A DNA stretch of 64,000 bases, taken from contig CAWFHL010000001.1 in the NCBI GenBank assembly GCA_963815645.1, forward strand, positions 124,001 to 188,000, written 5' to 3'. A program made the position numbers and the translations under genes. The notes below the pieces were generated by a model. That model worked only from the letters and a program-made list of their open reading frames with translations, had not been told where the DNA came from and did not search any database. Below, one piece after another: positions 18,174 through 25,650 of the stretch. The stretch comes from JBBRHQ01 sp963815645. GTDB taxonomy: Bacteria; Actinomycetota; Thermoleophilia; Solirubrobacterales; 70-9. Position 1 is the stretch's first letter. Every line of letters begins with the position of its first letter.

Positions 18174-19340
18174 CTAAGACTTTGGCCCGTCGGCGTGGAG
18201 CTTTGCGGCCATCCAGTCACACATCAGAGTTACGAGTGCCGCATTGTAGTTGGTGCACGTATGGAAACCGTCTTCGAAATTGACGAACTCTCCAAGCGGG
18301 CCGTTAGCCATCTGCCGGCCTTCCTCGACGCCTACCAGGTCGTCGCGGGCGCCGTGGATCACCAGGTAGGGCACCTCGATTCTCTCGACCACCCGATCCA
18401 GGGTGCAGTTCTGCGCGATGTATTCGCGGGCCGCCGACAGGGATTCCGCCATCAGGTCCTCCATGACATTCAATTGGGTCGAGATCGGCCAGTACAGGTA
18501 ATCCCGGAAGTCGTAGAAGCCCCCCGATGAGATCGCGGCACGGAGACGCGGTTCGTACGCCGCGGCCCGGAGGGCCAAGAATCCCCCCATACTGCTCCCC
18601 CAGATGCCGATGCGGCGGGCATCGACCTTCCCGCCTACCGACAGCTCATCGATAGCTGCGCCCATCGGTCTCTCCCATGCGTCCGGATTCATCGGGATCA
18701 CCCCCACCATCTCGCCCTGGCCCGGACCATCGATGGTCAGCACGGCCACGCCGCGCCGAACGAATTGCCGTGCCCAGTTGTGGTACTCCTCCTTCACCGA
18801 ATCGGCGCCGTTGACCATGATCACGCACGGAGGCGGCGGCCCTGCTGCTTTCGCCTGCTCGGGCAGGTGTAGATACCCGGGTAGCGCGGCGCCATCGAAC
18901 GGAGCGGTCACAGGCTCGATCTGGGCGGGGAAGCACTCCACGGCCCGGCGGTAGCAGCGAACCCGGCCACGACGCCCTTCGGCCTTCTCTTCGCTCCCCA
19001 CCCGGGCGAGGTATTGGGACCAGTGGTGACATGCGGAAGCTCTGTGGAACATGTCCGCCGCGGAGACCATCCTCCCCTCAGTCAAGAGCCGCTCGGCGGC
19101 ATCCTCCGCTTGCTGGGCTTCGTCGTGCCAAGCTGGGTACCAGGCGCGTGCGTCAACCACACGGTTGAGCACGCGCTGTATGTCGCTGAAGTCCAGAGGT
19201 CCCGTCGCTTCGATCCGTGCCAGCCGTATCACCACGTACCGGCGCGCCATGTGCTCAGCACCGTGCAGTCGGATCCACGTCGAGAGCGTCTGGTAGAAGC
19301 GCTCGACCTCCTTCGCGTCGGACTCTCGTACTGTCGTCAC
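18174..19340 (-). CDS. Alpha/beta hydrolase with helical N-terminal domain (C-C hydrolase-like)
   Basis: Intact 388-residue hydrolase. Residues 1-140 are a helical cap of the kind seen in 2,6-dihydroxypseudooxynicotine hydrolase and FrsA-like proteins (ADMFHRASACHHWSQYL). The catalytic domain follows with VTAPFDGAALPGYLHLP, the nucleophile Ser250 in GIWGSSMGGFLALRAA, the acid in LVIHGARDDLVG and the His in FEDGFHTCTNY. The family includes C-C bond hydrolases in nicotine breakdown, which fits an N-heterocycle pathway but does not prove it. It is convergent with the formamidase gene (49 nt between stops). Confidence 0.88.
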   Translation of the reverse strand: MTTVRESDAKEVERFYQTLSTWIRLHGAEHMARRYVVIRLARIEATGPLDFSDIQRVLNRVVDARAWYPAWHDEAQQAEDAAERLLTEGRMVSAADMFHRASACHHWSQYLARVGSEEKAEGRRGRVRCYRRAVECFPAQIEPVTAPFDGAALPGYLHLPEQAKAAGPPPPCVIMVNGADSVKEEYHNWARQFVRRGVAVLTIDGPGQGEMVGVIPMNPDAWERPMGAAIDELSVGGKVDARRIGIWGSSMGGFLALRAAAYEPRLRAAISSGGFYDFRDYLYWPISTQLNVMEDLMAESLSAAREYIAQNCTLDRVVERIEVPYLVIHGARDDLVGVEEGRQMANGPLGEFVNFEDGFHTCTNYNAALVTLMCDWMAAKLHADGPKS

Positions 19341-19417
19341 TCTGCTTCGCTCACCGCACCGCGACCTGTTTCGGAGGGAGCAATCCCCTAGGTGCCGATG
19401 CGATCGTAGCTCATCAC

Positions 19418-19843
19418 TTACCAGTCGGTCTTGGCTCCGGGGATCGTGCCGACCCCGGCCTTTGCTACTTCGAGATCTTCCTCACCGGATCCCGAGCTCA
19501 CACCTACCGCGCCGAGCACTTGCCCATCTACCTCTATGGGTACTCCCCCTTTGAGGTTCGCCAAGCGACCCTCCGTGACAATCCCGAGGTTTACCCCGTG
19601 CCAAGGTTCAATGTCACCCGTCGCCGAGCGACGGTCGGCCGCCGTGACCGCCTTACGCTGTGCCGTCTGGATGGACAGGAACTTCGCCCCGTCCATCCGG
19701 ACGAAAGCGAGGAGGTGTCCCGAACCGTCAACGACCGCAATGCACTGCGGTCTCTGCATCGCCGAAGCTCGCTCGACGGCGGACTGCAGGACTCGCAGGG
19801 CTCCCTCGTGTGTGAGGGTCAGACGAGGGCTGGTGTCTGCCAG
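19418..19843 (-). CDS. GlcG/HbpS family protein (DUF336)
   Basis: Small protein of about 141 residues: ADTSPRLTLTHEGALRVLQ, CIAVVDGSGHLLAFVRMDGA, SIQTAQRKAVTAA, LKGGVPIEVDGQVLGAVGVS and EEDLEVAKAGV, a full match to the GlcG/HbpS fold that binds haem or small ligands. No ATG or GTG starts the complete domain. A GGAGGAGG ribosome site lies 6 nt before an in-frame CTG (19843), proposed as the start; the first in-frame ATG (19759) would cut the domain. A frame error near an ATG at 19859 is the alternative. Such proteins often sit in catabolic operons with an undefined accessory role. Confidence 0.75.
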   Translation of the reverse strand: MADTSPRLTLTHEGALRVLQSAVERASAMQRPQCIAVVDGSGHLLAFVRMDGAKFLSIQTAQRKAVTAADRRSATGDIEPWHGVNLGIVTEGRLANLKGGVPIEVDGQVLGAVGVSSGSGEEDLEVAKAGVGTIPGAKTDW

Positions 19844-19875
19844 GGGTTCCTCCTCCCATCTTCGACGTTAAGTAA

Positions 19876-19917
19876 CCCTGTGCCTATACGAATTCCTCTA
19901 GGGGTCATCGCACAGGG
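19876..19917 (-). terminator. Inverted repeat after the alpha/beta hydrolase gene
   Basis: Perfect 8-bp arms CCCTGTGC and GCACAGGG with a 26-nt loop, located 3 nt beyond the hydrolase stop and before the GlcG gene. There is no U-tract, so it may be a weak terminator or an RNA processing stem. Confidence 0.35.
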
Positions 19918-19920
19918 CGC

Positions 19921-20853
19921 TCATCCAGATATACCCGTCAAGCTACTGGACTCCGAGCGAGGGTCGCGCAGCCCCCAGCGGCCGGCTTCCACAGCCGTCA
20001 GGAACTCGGAAACGAACGTATTGAACAGGTCGGGTTCCTCGAGGTTTGAGGTGTGGCCTGTCCGTGGCAGGATCCAGAGGCCTGATGACCGGATCGACTC
20101 CTTGAGCATGAGGTTGGCCTCAAGGCACCCGGTGTCCTCGTCACCCACTACGAGCAGCGTCGGGACGGTGAGGGCGCCCAAGTCGTCCGTGAGATCGTAG
20201 AGCGAAGGTCGCTCCCGCTGTACGCCCAACATCGTCAGCTTCGAGCCAACGGTGGAGTGCTCGGATAGCAAGTCGACAAACTTTTGCCATCCGCGCGGGT
20301 CCTTGTTCATGAACTGAACGCGTGCCGGGCCCGACCCGTATTTGCGTGCTATTCCGGAAGTGCCTTCCGCCTCGAATGCCCGGGCGATGGCTTCGCTCTC
20401 CGCGCGGAAAGCGGTGCGTGCTTGCGGCTTTGCGCCGTAGCCACATCCCGCAAGCACGAGCGAAGCCGCCCGGCTCGGATAGCGAAGGCCAAAGTGAAGG
20501 GCGGTGAACCCTCCCATTGACAGACCGACCACGTGCGTCCGCTCTATTTCGAGATGGTTCAGCACCGCGACAGCATCGGCCACGGCTAGGTCCTGCGAAT
20601 ACGCGGCGGGCTCCGTCGGTACGTCCGATGGTGGGTATCCACGAGCGTCGTACACGATGCATCGGCGCCTCTGGGCGAAGAAGTCGATCTGGGGTTCCCA
20701 GCTGCGATGGTCTCCAGCAAACTCGTGGATGAACAGAATCGGCTCCCCTGTCCCTATCTCCTCGTAGTACAGGTCGACTCCATCCTCAGAGGTAGCAAAC
20801 CCCTCCTCCCGCTTCCTGGTGCGTTTATGATCGTTCCGGGATGTGGAAAACAC
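19921..20853 (-). CDS. Alpha/beta hydrolase
   Basis: Intact hydrolase of 310 residues related to 3-oxoadipate enol-lactonase and NicD-like deformylases. The oxyanion region is ILFIHEFAGDHRSWEPQ, the nucleophile is Ser112 in HVVGLSMGGFTALHFG, the acid is in LLVVGDEDTGC and the His in LPRTGHTSNLEEP. The start is a GTG at 20853; no ATG exists before the domain, and the candidate operator at 20834-20848 falls within the first codons. It is divergent from the IclR gene, the arrangement typical for a regulator and its target. Confidence 0.87.
   Translation of the reverse strand: MFSTSRNDHKRTRKREEGFATSEDGVDLYYEEIGTGEPILFIHEFAGDHRSWEPQIDFFAQRRRCIVYDARGYPPSDVPTEPAAYSQDLAVADAVAVLNHLEIERTHVVGLSMGGFTALHFGLRYPSRAASLVLAGCGYGAKPQARTAFRAESEAIARAFEAEGTSGIARKYGSGPARVQFMNKDPRGWQKFVDLLSEHSTVGSKLTMLGVQRERPSLYDLTDDLGALTVPTLLVVGDEDTGCLEANLMLKESIRSSGLWILPRTGHTSNLEEPDLFNTFVSEFLTAVEAGRWGLRDPRSESSSLTGISG
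20834..20848. promoter_or_regulatory. Candidate IclR-family operator TTCCGGGATGTGGAA
   Basis: TTCC-N7-GGAA site between the divergent hydrolase and IclR genes, matching 12 of 15 positions of the site at 15463-15477. Position next to a regulator gene suggests autoregulation together with control of the hydrolase. Confidence 0.55.
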
Positions 20854-20879
20854 CTTCCGAACACTCTACCATTGGTCCG

Positions 20880-21686
20880 ATGACGCCTCCACGCCGCGAC
20901 CGCGTGCAGTCGCTCGACCGCGCACTCGACCTGATCGAAGCGCTCGGAGAGGCTGGTGACGACGTTGGTGTCTCGGAGCTCGCGGCCCGGACCGGCCTGG
21001 TTGTGAGCACCGCACACCGACTGCTGGCGGGCCTGGCCGACCGCGGCTATGTGCGTCAGGCCGCCGCGCGCGGCCGCTACACGCTCGGCTTCAAGGTGCT
21101 CGAGCTCGCGGGCGGAGTTCAGGCACGCACCGCCGCCCTCCGTGCAGTCGCCCGACCTCATCTTGAAGATATTCGACAAGCCTCGAGCGAGACGACCAAC
21201 CTAGTGATCCTCGACCGCGACCGCGTTGTGTACGTGGACCAGGTGCCCGGCCTCCACAACGTGCGCATGTTCACTCAGGTTGGAAGCTCCGCCCTGGCCC
21301 ATACGACCGCAGTTGGAAAGGCGATACTCGCCTGCCGCTCGGCCGAGGAAATCTCGCAGCTCTATCCGCCCGAGCGGGAGCCACTCGAGCGCCTGACGCC
21401 GCGGACGCAGACAACGTTGGCGTCCTTGCGCACCGATTTCGCGCGCATCCGCCGCCGCGGCTATGCAATCGACAACGAGGAGCACGAGGACGGGGTCACC
21501 TGCGTAGGCGCCGCCGTGTTCGGTGGCGACGTCGCGTTCGCGGCGATCAGCATCTCCGCTCCCACTACGCGGATCGTTCACGCCGACACCGGCGGACTCG
21601 GCCGGATGCTGAGCCTACATGCTGCGGAGTTGTCCGCCGCACTCAGCGATGGAACGGTCGCGAAACGTCCAGCCGCCGATCAGTGA
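20880..21686 (+). CDS. IclR family transcriptional regulator
   Basis: Regulator of 268 residues. The N-terminal winged helix reads VQSLDRALDLIEALGEAG, GVSELAARTGLVVSTAHRLL and ADRGYVRQAAARGRYTLG; the effector-binding domain contains AHTTAVGKAILAC, LTPRTQTTLASLRTDFARIR, GYAIDNEEHEDGVTCVGAAV and ISISAPTTRI. The ATG at 20880 is chosen because it places the helix-turn-helix at the usual distance; an ATG at 20841 would overlap the operator-like site. It sits at the right end of the catabolic cluster and is its likely local regulator, sensing a pathway acid. Confidence 0.93.
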   Translation: MTPPRRDRVQSLDRALDLIEALGEAGDDVGVSELAARTGLVVSTAHRLLAGLADRGYVRQAAARGRYTLGFKVLELAGGVQARTAALRAVARPHLEDIRQASSETTNLVILDRDRVVYVDQVPGLHNVRMFTQVGSSALAHTTAVGKAILACRSAEEISQLYPPEREPLERLTPRTQTTLASLRTDFARIRRRGYAIDNEEHEDGVTCVGAAVFGGDVAFAAISISAPTTRIVHADTGGLGRMLSLHAAELSAALSDGTVAKRPAADQ

Positions 21687-21901
21687 CGGGGGCCCTCGTC
21701 GCGCAGCGATGGAGCGCTGTCGCCCGCCCACAAGGCGCCGAGTCGCTTCAAATCCGAGCCTGCGTCCGCCTCAACTTCCTCGGCGTTCCCAACGGCGAGG
21801 TCGCGTGGCTTAGGGCCACCGCGGCGTTCCTCCAGTCGCCGGGGGATCGTCTAACGCCCAGCCGTAAGGAAACGAAATCGGCCCGTTACTGGCTTTTGGG
21901 G

Positions 21902-22099
21902 CTAGTCCGTCGCGTATCCGGCCCGCCTGAGGGCCGCTATTACCGCCTCTGAATGCTCTGGGTTATGCACTCCAAAAACGAGTTCCAATCTCGGTCTCAC
22001 CAACGTCGATGTCGACTGCATCGCGCAGATGCTCGACGCTAAGCAGATTTGCGTTAGCATCCGCGACCGTTCTCAGCAGGTTCGCCAGCCCGCAGCGCC
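21902..22099 (-). pseudogene. ilvA: Threonine dehydratase (ilvA) C-terminal ACT fragment, left of the IS
   Basis: Reads CGLANLLRTVADANANLLSV, EHLRDAVDIDVGETE, then after a one-base shift LVFGVHNPEHSEAVIAALRR and a final AGYATD stop at 21902. This is the ACT-like regulatory domain of threonine ammonia-lyase. It is separated from its upstream continuation (GRRMRLLTRVPDR at 23412-23456) by the 1312-bp insertion element. Removing the element and one copy of the 5-bp duplication restores the protein junction. Confidence 0.8.
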
Positions 22100-22126
22100 T
22101 GGCCTGGACCCCTCCAACGTTGTCAC

Positions 22127-22987
22127 TCAGGCCGCGTGTTTTTGTAGCGCCAGGCCATCTTCCCAGGTGGCTGCAACCTCCTTCGGTGTCTTGTAGCTGA
22201 GGAACTGATGCGGTCGGTGGTGGTAGCGCTCGACGTAGGCGCCGATCCCGGCCCGGGCTGCATCGAGCGTCTCGTATTCAGAGCGCCAGACCTCGCGCTC
22301 CTTGAGCTTTGAGAACCAGGACTCGATGAACGCCTGGGACTCGGGGTCGCGGTAACCGCCGCGGCGGTGGGCGATTCCCAGCTCGGAGAGCCGGGCCCGG
22401 AAGGGCCGGGAGGTGTAGGCGGTGCCGTTGTCGGTGCCGAGGGTCAGCTGGTCGGCGGTGATCACTCGCTGAAAACTTGCCCGCTCGAGCACCGCCAGGG
22501 CCTCCTGAGCCCGGCAGCGCAGGTCAAGCGCCCAGCCGGTGATCTCCCGGGTGCAGCAGTCGATCGCCGCATTCAGATAGCACCAGCCGTGCTCGGCGAC
22601 CCAGACCGAGGTCATGTCCATGTGCCAGAGCTCGTCCGGTCTTCTGACGCGGAAGTAGCCCGGGCGGCGGCGCCGGCGAAGCGGCCGGTGGCGTTGCAAC
22701 AGGCGCTCGGCTCGCATCACCCGCTGGGCTCGCTTGCGCGAGATCGGGCGGCCGATCTCCCTGCTCGCCAGGGCAGCGACCATCCGGGTGCCATCGGTCG
22801 GATTGGCCTTGGCCACCTCGACGATCGCCCGGTCGACTGTGCCGGTTGCCGGCCGTGGCCCCGGCGCAATCCGGGGCTTTGGTCGGCGGTAGATCGCCTG
22901 ACGGCTGACCTGCATGACGCGCGCCACCGCCGCGGGCGCTCGCCCGCGTGCGACCAGCTGGCGGGACCGGGCGACGCGCTCTCTCAC
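22127..22987 (-). CDS. IS3-family transposase OrfB (DDE integrase core)
   Basis: 286-residue catalytic subunit. An N-terminal helical region (AAVARVMQVSRQAIYRR) precedes the rve core with the catalytic triad: Asp in LWHMDMTSVWV, Asp in TLGTDNGTAYTS and Glu in SQAFIESWFSKLKEREVW, followed by YHHRPHQFLSYKTPKEV. The GTG start overlaps the OrfA stop (GTGA) and lies in the -1 frame, consistent with coupling or -1 frameshifting to give the OrfAB fusion transposase. Confidence 0.95.
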   Translation of the reverse strand: MRERVARSRQLVARGRAPAAVARVMQVSRQAIYRRPKPRIAPGPRPATGTVDRAIVEVAKANPTDGTRMVAALASREIGRPISRKRAQRVMRAERLLQRHRPLRRRRRPGYFRVRRPDELWHMDMTSVWVAEHGWCYLNAAIDCCTREITGWALDLRCRAQEALAVLERASFQRVITADQLTLGTDNGTAYTSRPFRARLSELGIAHRRGGYRDPESQAFIESWFSKLKEREVWRSEYETLDAARAGIGAYVERYHHRPHQFLSYKTPKEVAATWEDGLALQKHAA

Positions 22988-23283
22988 TCCCAGCCCCGCA
23001 ATGCTTCCCCCGCGATCTCGAGCTCATAGGCCTTCTTGCCGAGGGTTCGCTCCAGCTCGCGGATCCGCTTGCGCAGCTCCTTCTCGCCTTGGCGCTCGTC
23101 GCGGCCGGTGAGGGCGAGCTTGCCGCCCTCCAACAGCTTGTCGCGCCAGCCGTAGTAGAGGGTCTCGGCGATCTCGTGCTCTCTGCAGACGTCGCGGACC
23201 GACTTGTCTCCCCGCAGGCCTGCGAGGACGATCTCCAGCTTCTGCTGGGTCGTGAACTTGCGGTACTTGCGTTGCTCTGCCAC
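22984..23283 (-). CDS. IS3-family transposase OrfA (helix-turn-helix)
   Basis: 99-residue DNA-binding subunit, VAEQRKYRKFTTQQKLEIVL, with LRGDKSVRDVCREHEIAETL forming the HTH and a C-terminal heptad region (LRKRIRELERTLGKKAYELE) as a leucine-zipper-like multimerisation helix. The GTG at 23283 is chosen because an AAGGAG site lies 6 nt upstream; the ORF could open earlier. Its C-terminus overlaps OrfB. Confidence 0.93.
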   Translation of the reverse strand: MAEQRKYRKFTTQQKLEIVLAGLRGDKSVRDVCREHEIAETLYYGWRDKLLEGGKLALTGRDERQGEKELRKRIRELERTLGKKAYELEIAGEALRGWE

Positions 23284-23411
23284 TCGATTCTCCTTTGGTC
23301 GAGCGGCCACTCTGAGCTTCGTCCCGGATGTCTTGGTCGGGGCTTCGCCCCTCCTCGATCTCTAAAGACTCAGATCAGTTGAGTGTCAACACGGGGATGG
23401 GGTCCAGGCCA

Positions 23412-23565
23412 GCGCCTGTCCGGCACCCGTGTCAGCAAGCGCATCCGTCGGCCACGGAGGGTCTCCTGAGCGGTCGACCAAGGGTGAGGTCAGTTGTCCG
23501 GGCCGCTTGATGGCGATCCCATCGCCAGGGTGTCGCTTGTCGCACTCGTGTGACCCAGAACGAAC
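23412..23565 (-). pseudogene. ilvA: Threonine dehydratase (ilvA) fragments, right of the IS
   Basis: Two pieces out of their normal context. Around 23471-23540 the frame gives SDTLA then GIAIKRPGQLTSPLVDR, which in intact enzymes lies before the VDEI..VGEG segment found instead at 23719-23936. At 23412-23456 it reads GRRMRLLTRVPDR, which continues across the insertion element into the ACT domain. The segment that should connect them is missing here and found farther upstream, so the gene is rearranged as well as interrupted. Confidence 0.7.
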
Positions 23566-23570
23566 GGAGG

Positions 23571-23716
23571 CCCGCCAGAATCAATTGAGGTCGGTGCCGC
23601 CTGGTCAGTTCGGCGAACTCGCCCATATCGATCAGGCCGCTCTCGCGCCCAACGTGATACGAGAGGGCATTGTACAAGCGGCCAGATACGTTCGGCTTCA
23701 TCCCGCGGGTGAGATG
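23571..23716 (-). pseudogene. glyA: Serine hydroxymethyltransferase (glyA) middle fragment
   Basis: Reads HLTRGMKPNVSGRLYNALSY, HVGRESGLIDMGEFAELTRR and HRPQLILAG, in several frames. In intact glyA this follows directly after LELAHG, the last residues of the fragment ending at 23937. The two glyA pieces are therefore contiguous in the ancestral protein but separated here by an ilvA segment. Confidence 0.75.
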
Positions 23717-23718
23717 AA

Positions 23719-23936
23719 CCGGGGCGACGCGTCACCGAAGACAAGGTTCCAAGGTCGATATTTCCGCCCGAAAGGACAAACGACTGTCGGCCCGGACGCT
23801 GGGGAAATGGTTTCTGAAAGCAAGGCCGCTACCCCTACAGTGCCAGCACCCTCAACGACTAACTTGGCCCTCTCAAGCATCATGGTCATTGCCTCAGCTA
23901 TGTGCCCTCACCGACCGCCTTTATCTCGTCGACATC
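23719..23936 (-). pseudogene. ilvA: Threonine dehydratase (ilvA) internal fragment lodged inside glyA
   Basis: Reads VDEIKAVGEG, a one-base shift, then IAEAMTMMLERAKLVVEGAG and TVGVAALLSETISPASGPTV, the C-terminal part of the PLP-binding fold of threonine ammonia-lyase. It begins exactly where the glyA coding sequence breaks after LELAHG and ends where glyA resumes with HLTRG. Degeneration is visible after SGPTVV. Confidence 0.8.
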
Positions 23937-24337
23937 ACCGTGGGCGAGCTCAAGGCCGAGGATCGCGTCCCCGGGCCTGAGCAGCGCGTGATAGACGGCG
24001 GCATTGGCCTGGGCGCCCGAATGAGGCTGAACGTTCACATGATCGGCCCCGAATAGAGCTGGGCCCGACTGATGGCGAGGCGCTCGACGACGTCAACATT
24101 CTCGCATCCGGCGTAATACCGCCGCCCTGGATAACCCTCGGCATATTTGTTGGTCATAACTGAGCCTTGGCACTCAAGAACGGCCAAGGGCGCGTAGTTC
24201 TCGGAGGCGATCATTCCCAGCGTGCGCTGCTGCCTTGAGACCTCCGCGGCAAGTGCAGAAGCGACTTCCGGGTCGACTTCCGAGAGGTGGGCCCCGAGAT
24301 TCGCTGGACCGGCGGCTGTCTGTGCGAGCTGTGACAT
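23937..24337 (-). pseudogene. glyA: Serine hydroxymethyltransferase (glyA) N-terminal fragment
   Basis: Starts at ATG 24337 with MSQLAQTAAGPANLGAHLSE and continues VDPEVASALAAEVSRQQRTL, GMIASENYAPLAVLE, MTNKYAEGYPGRRYYAGCEN, then after a one-base shift GADHVNVQPHSGAQANAAVY, HALLRPGDAILGLELAHG. This is the glyA N-terminal third including the substrate-binding SENY and YAEGYPG motifs; the PLP lysine region is absent. The enzyme would interconvert serine and glycine; this copy cannot. A 12-bp palindrome sits 14 nt before the ATG. Confidence 0.85.
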
Positions 24338-24559
24338 CTGAAGAGGACAACCTGATATATCAGATCTCCATCGAGTCTGCTCGGCTTCGACGAGCAGCGG
24401 CCGGCGAAGGCCGCGGGCGACCGGTCCCCGTAGGCAAGCCAGCGCTCTTTTCGTGGCAATCCCGAGGCCGACAAGATGCGCTTTCTGGTGCGCTGAAAGC
24501 CAGCCGTCGAGACCAAGGACCACTTGTGTTGCGGTTCTTGGCTCGCGGGGACCGGCTTT
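24338..24559 (-). other. Upstream region of the glyA remnant
   Basis: About 220 nt with open frames in this orientation but no recognisable protein. The only notable element is the palindrome at 24352-24363. It may be the decayed end of the tatA-like gene plus a promoter region. Confidence 0.4.
24352..24363. promoter_or_regulatory. Palindrome CTGATATATCAG before glyA
   Basis: Perfect 12-bp palindrome 14 nt upstream of the glyA start. The sequence ACCTGATATAT that includes one arm is also found 34 nt before gcvT at 34455-34465. Two GntR-type regulators are encoded nearby, which makes a shared GntR operator plausible. Confidence 0.5.
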
Positions 24560-24784
24560 AGGGACCGTTGCTTTGGTCCGTTGCGAGCGGCGGGAGGTTC
24601 AAGCTGGGCGTGAGCGGTCGCCTCAGCCTCGCCTTGGTCGCCGCGCACGGAGTCCTTGAATTCTCTTAAGCATGACCCGAGCGATTTCGCGACCGCTGGA
24701 AGTTGCTTCGCCCCTATCAAGGGGCACCGAACGGGAGCAGGGCGATTAACAGCACGGCCAACTCGAGGGTCCTACGTTCGGCAT
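24560..24784 (-). pseudogene. tatA: TatA/TatB-like twin-arginine translocase subunit, frame-disrupted
   Basis: Starts ATG 24784 with MPNVGP, shifts frame to LELAVLLIALLPFGA (the single membrane helix), shifts again to KQLPAVAKSLGSCLREFKDS and VRGDQGEAEA, matching the TatA pattern of membrane helix, FG hinge and amphipathic helix. The C-terminus fades into a Pro/Gln-rich stretch. It lies 10 nt after the GntR stop. The two frame shifts fall inside the helix and hinge, so the copy is broken as read. Confidence 0.7.
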
Positions 24785-24794
24785 TTATCGGCTC

Positions 24795-25598
24795 CTATTC
24801 TGGTGGCTCGTCGTCAGCGAAGAAATGCTCCTCGAGGCCGCCGAGGTGACGGTCGATGCTCGCTACCGCGCTCTCGGGATCACCGGAACGCAGCGCTTCA
24901 AGTGTGTCTTGCTGGTACTCCTCTGCCGCGCGCATGCTCCCGAATTCGACCGGATAGCGCGATCGGACAGCTGCGAGATCTCTAAAGACGCTTCCGAGAA
25001 AACGCTCGAGTCGTGGGTTGTCGGAAAGGGAAGCAATTCGCAGGTGAAATCGGACGTCGAGCTCGATGAACGATTCCGGATCGTCATGATGAGCAGTAAG
25101 TTCGTCCACGAGTTGCTGAAGCGCGTCCATGTCCGCGGGCGTCCTGCCGATGGCCGCCAGCGGAACCGTTGCCGACTCGATGGCCCGCCTTGCTTCGAGT
25201 AATGCTCGGATCTCTCCGGCTTCTGGCTGGTCGAGCGAGGTCAAGAGTCGGGTCGGGATCGACAACGACTTGACTACGGTGCCGCCACCTGGGCCACTGC
25301 GAATATCCACCACCCCAGCTCGTCGTAGCCGATTGAGGGCATCGCGAACCACGAGCCGGCTGACCCCGAAGTGCTGCGCGAGCTCTGTATCCCTCGGGAG
25401 TAGCGACCCAACCGGCGCAACCCCAGCGCGGATCCCGTCGACAAGGGCTGTGGTTACCACATCTGCGGCACGTGGGAGTTCTATCTCAGGGAAGTGAGCG
25501 GCCGAAGCGCGCACACGTGGCCGCGCATCACCGGCTCGCGTAGTCACGCGAGCCTCCGGTCTGGTCGAGACGGCGACACCGCCCTGCGGCGAATCCAT
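24795..25598 (-). CDS. GntR family transcriptional regulator (FadR subfamily)
   Basis: 267-residue regulator. After a disordered lead, the winged helix reads DVVTTALVDGIRAGVAPVGS, LLPRDTELAQHFGVSRLVVR and DALNRLRRAGVVDIRSGPGG; the FCD effector domain follows from about residue 125 with EIRALLEARRAIES, DVRFHLRIASLSDNPRLERF and VASIDRHLGGLEEHF (metal/ligand histidines). It is divergent from the AceE-like gene, 52 nt apart, with an AT-rich TTAAATTTATCAAAT between them as a candidate site. A role in controlling that TPP enzyme is likely by position. Confidence 0.92.
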   Translation of the reverse strand: MDSPQGGVAVSTRPEARVTTRAGDARPRVRASAAHFPEIELPRAADVVTTALVDGIRAGVAPVGSLLPRDTELAQHFGVSRLVVRDALNRLRRAGVVDIRSGPGGGTVVKSLSIPTRLLTSLDQPEAGEIRALLEARRAIESATVPLAAIGRTPADMDALQQLVDELTAHHDDPESFIELDVRFHLRIASLSDNPRLERFLGSVFRDLAAVRSRYPVEFGSMRAAEEYQQDTLEALRSGDPESAVASIDRHLGGLEEHFFADDEPPE

Positions 25599-25650
25599 CT
25601 ATCTATTAAATTTATCAAATCATCGAGCCGATGGGCGAGAAGGAGCGGCT

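Larger units (their letters stand above)
22100..23411 (-). mobile_element. IS3-family insertion sequence, complete, with 5-bp target duplication
   Basis: 1312-bp element with terminal inverted repeats starting TGGCCTGGACCCC, identical for 13 bp at both ends (22100-22112 and the complement of 23399-23411) and similar for about 20 more. The flanking sequence GCGCC is present at 22095-22099 and again at 23412-23416, a 5-bp target duplication. Two overlapping ORFs encode the transposase. Both ORFs are intact, so the copy may be recent and active. It landed inside an already scrambled ilvA remnant. Confidence 0.95.
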
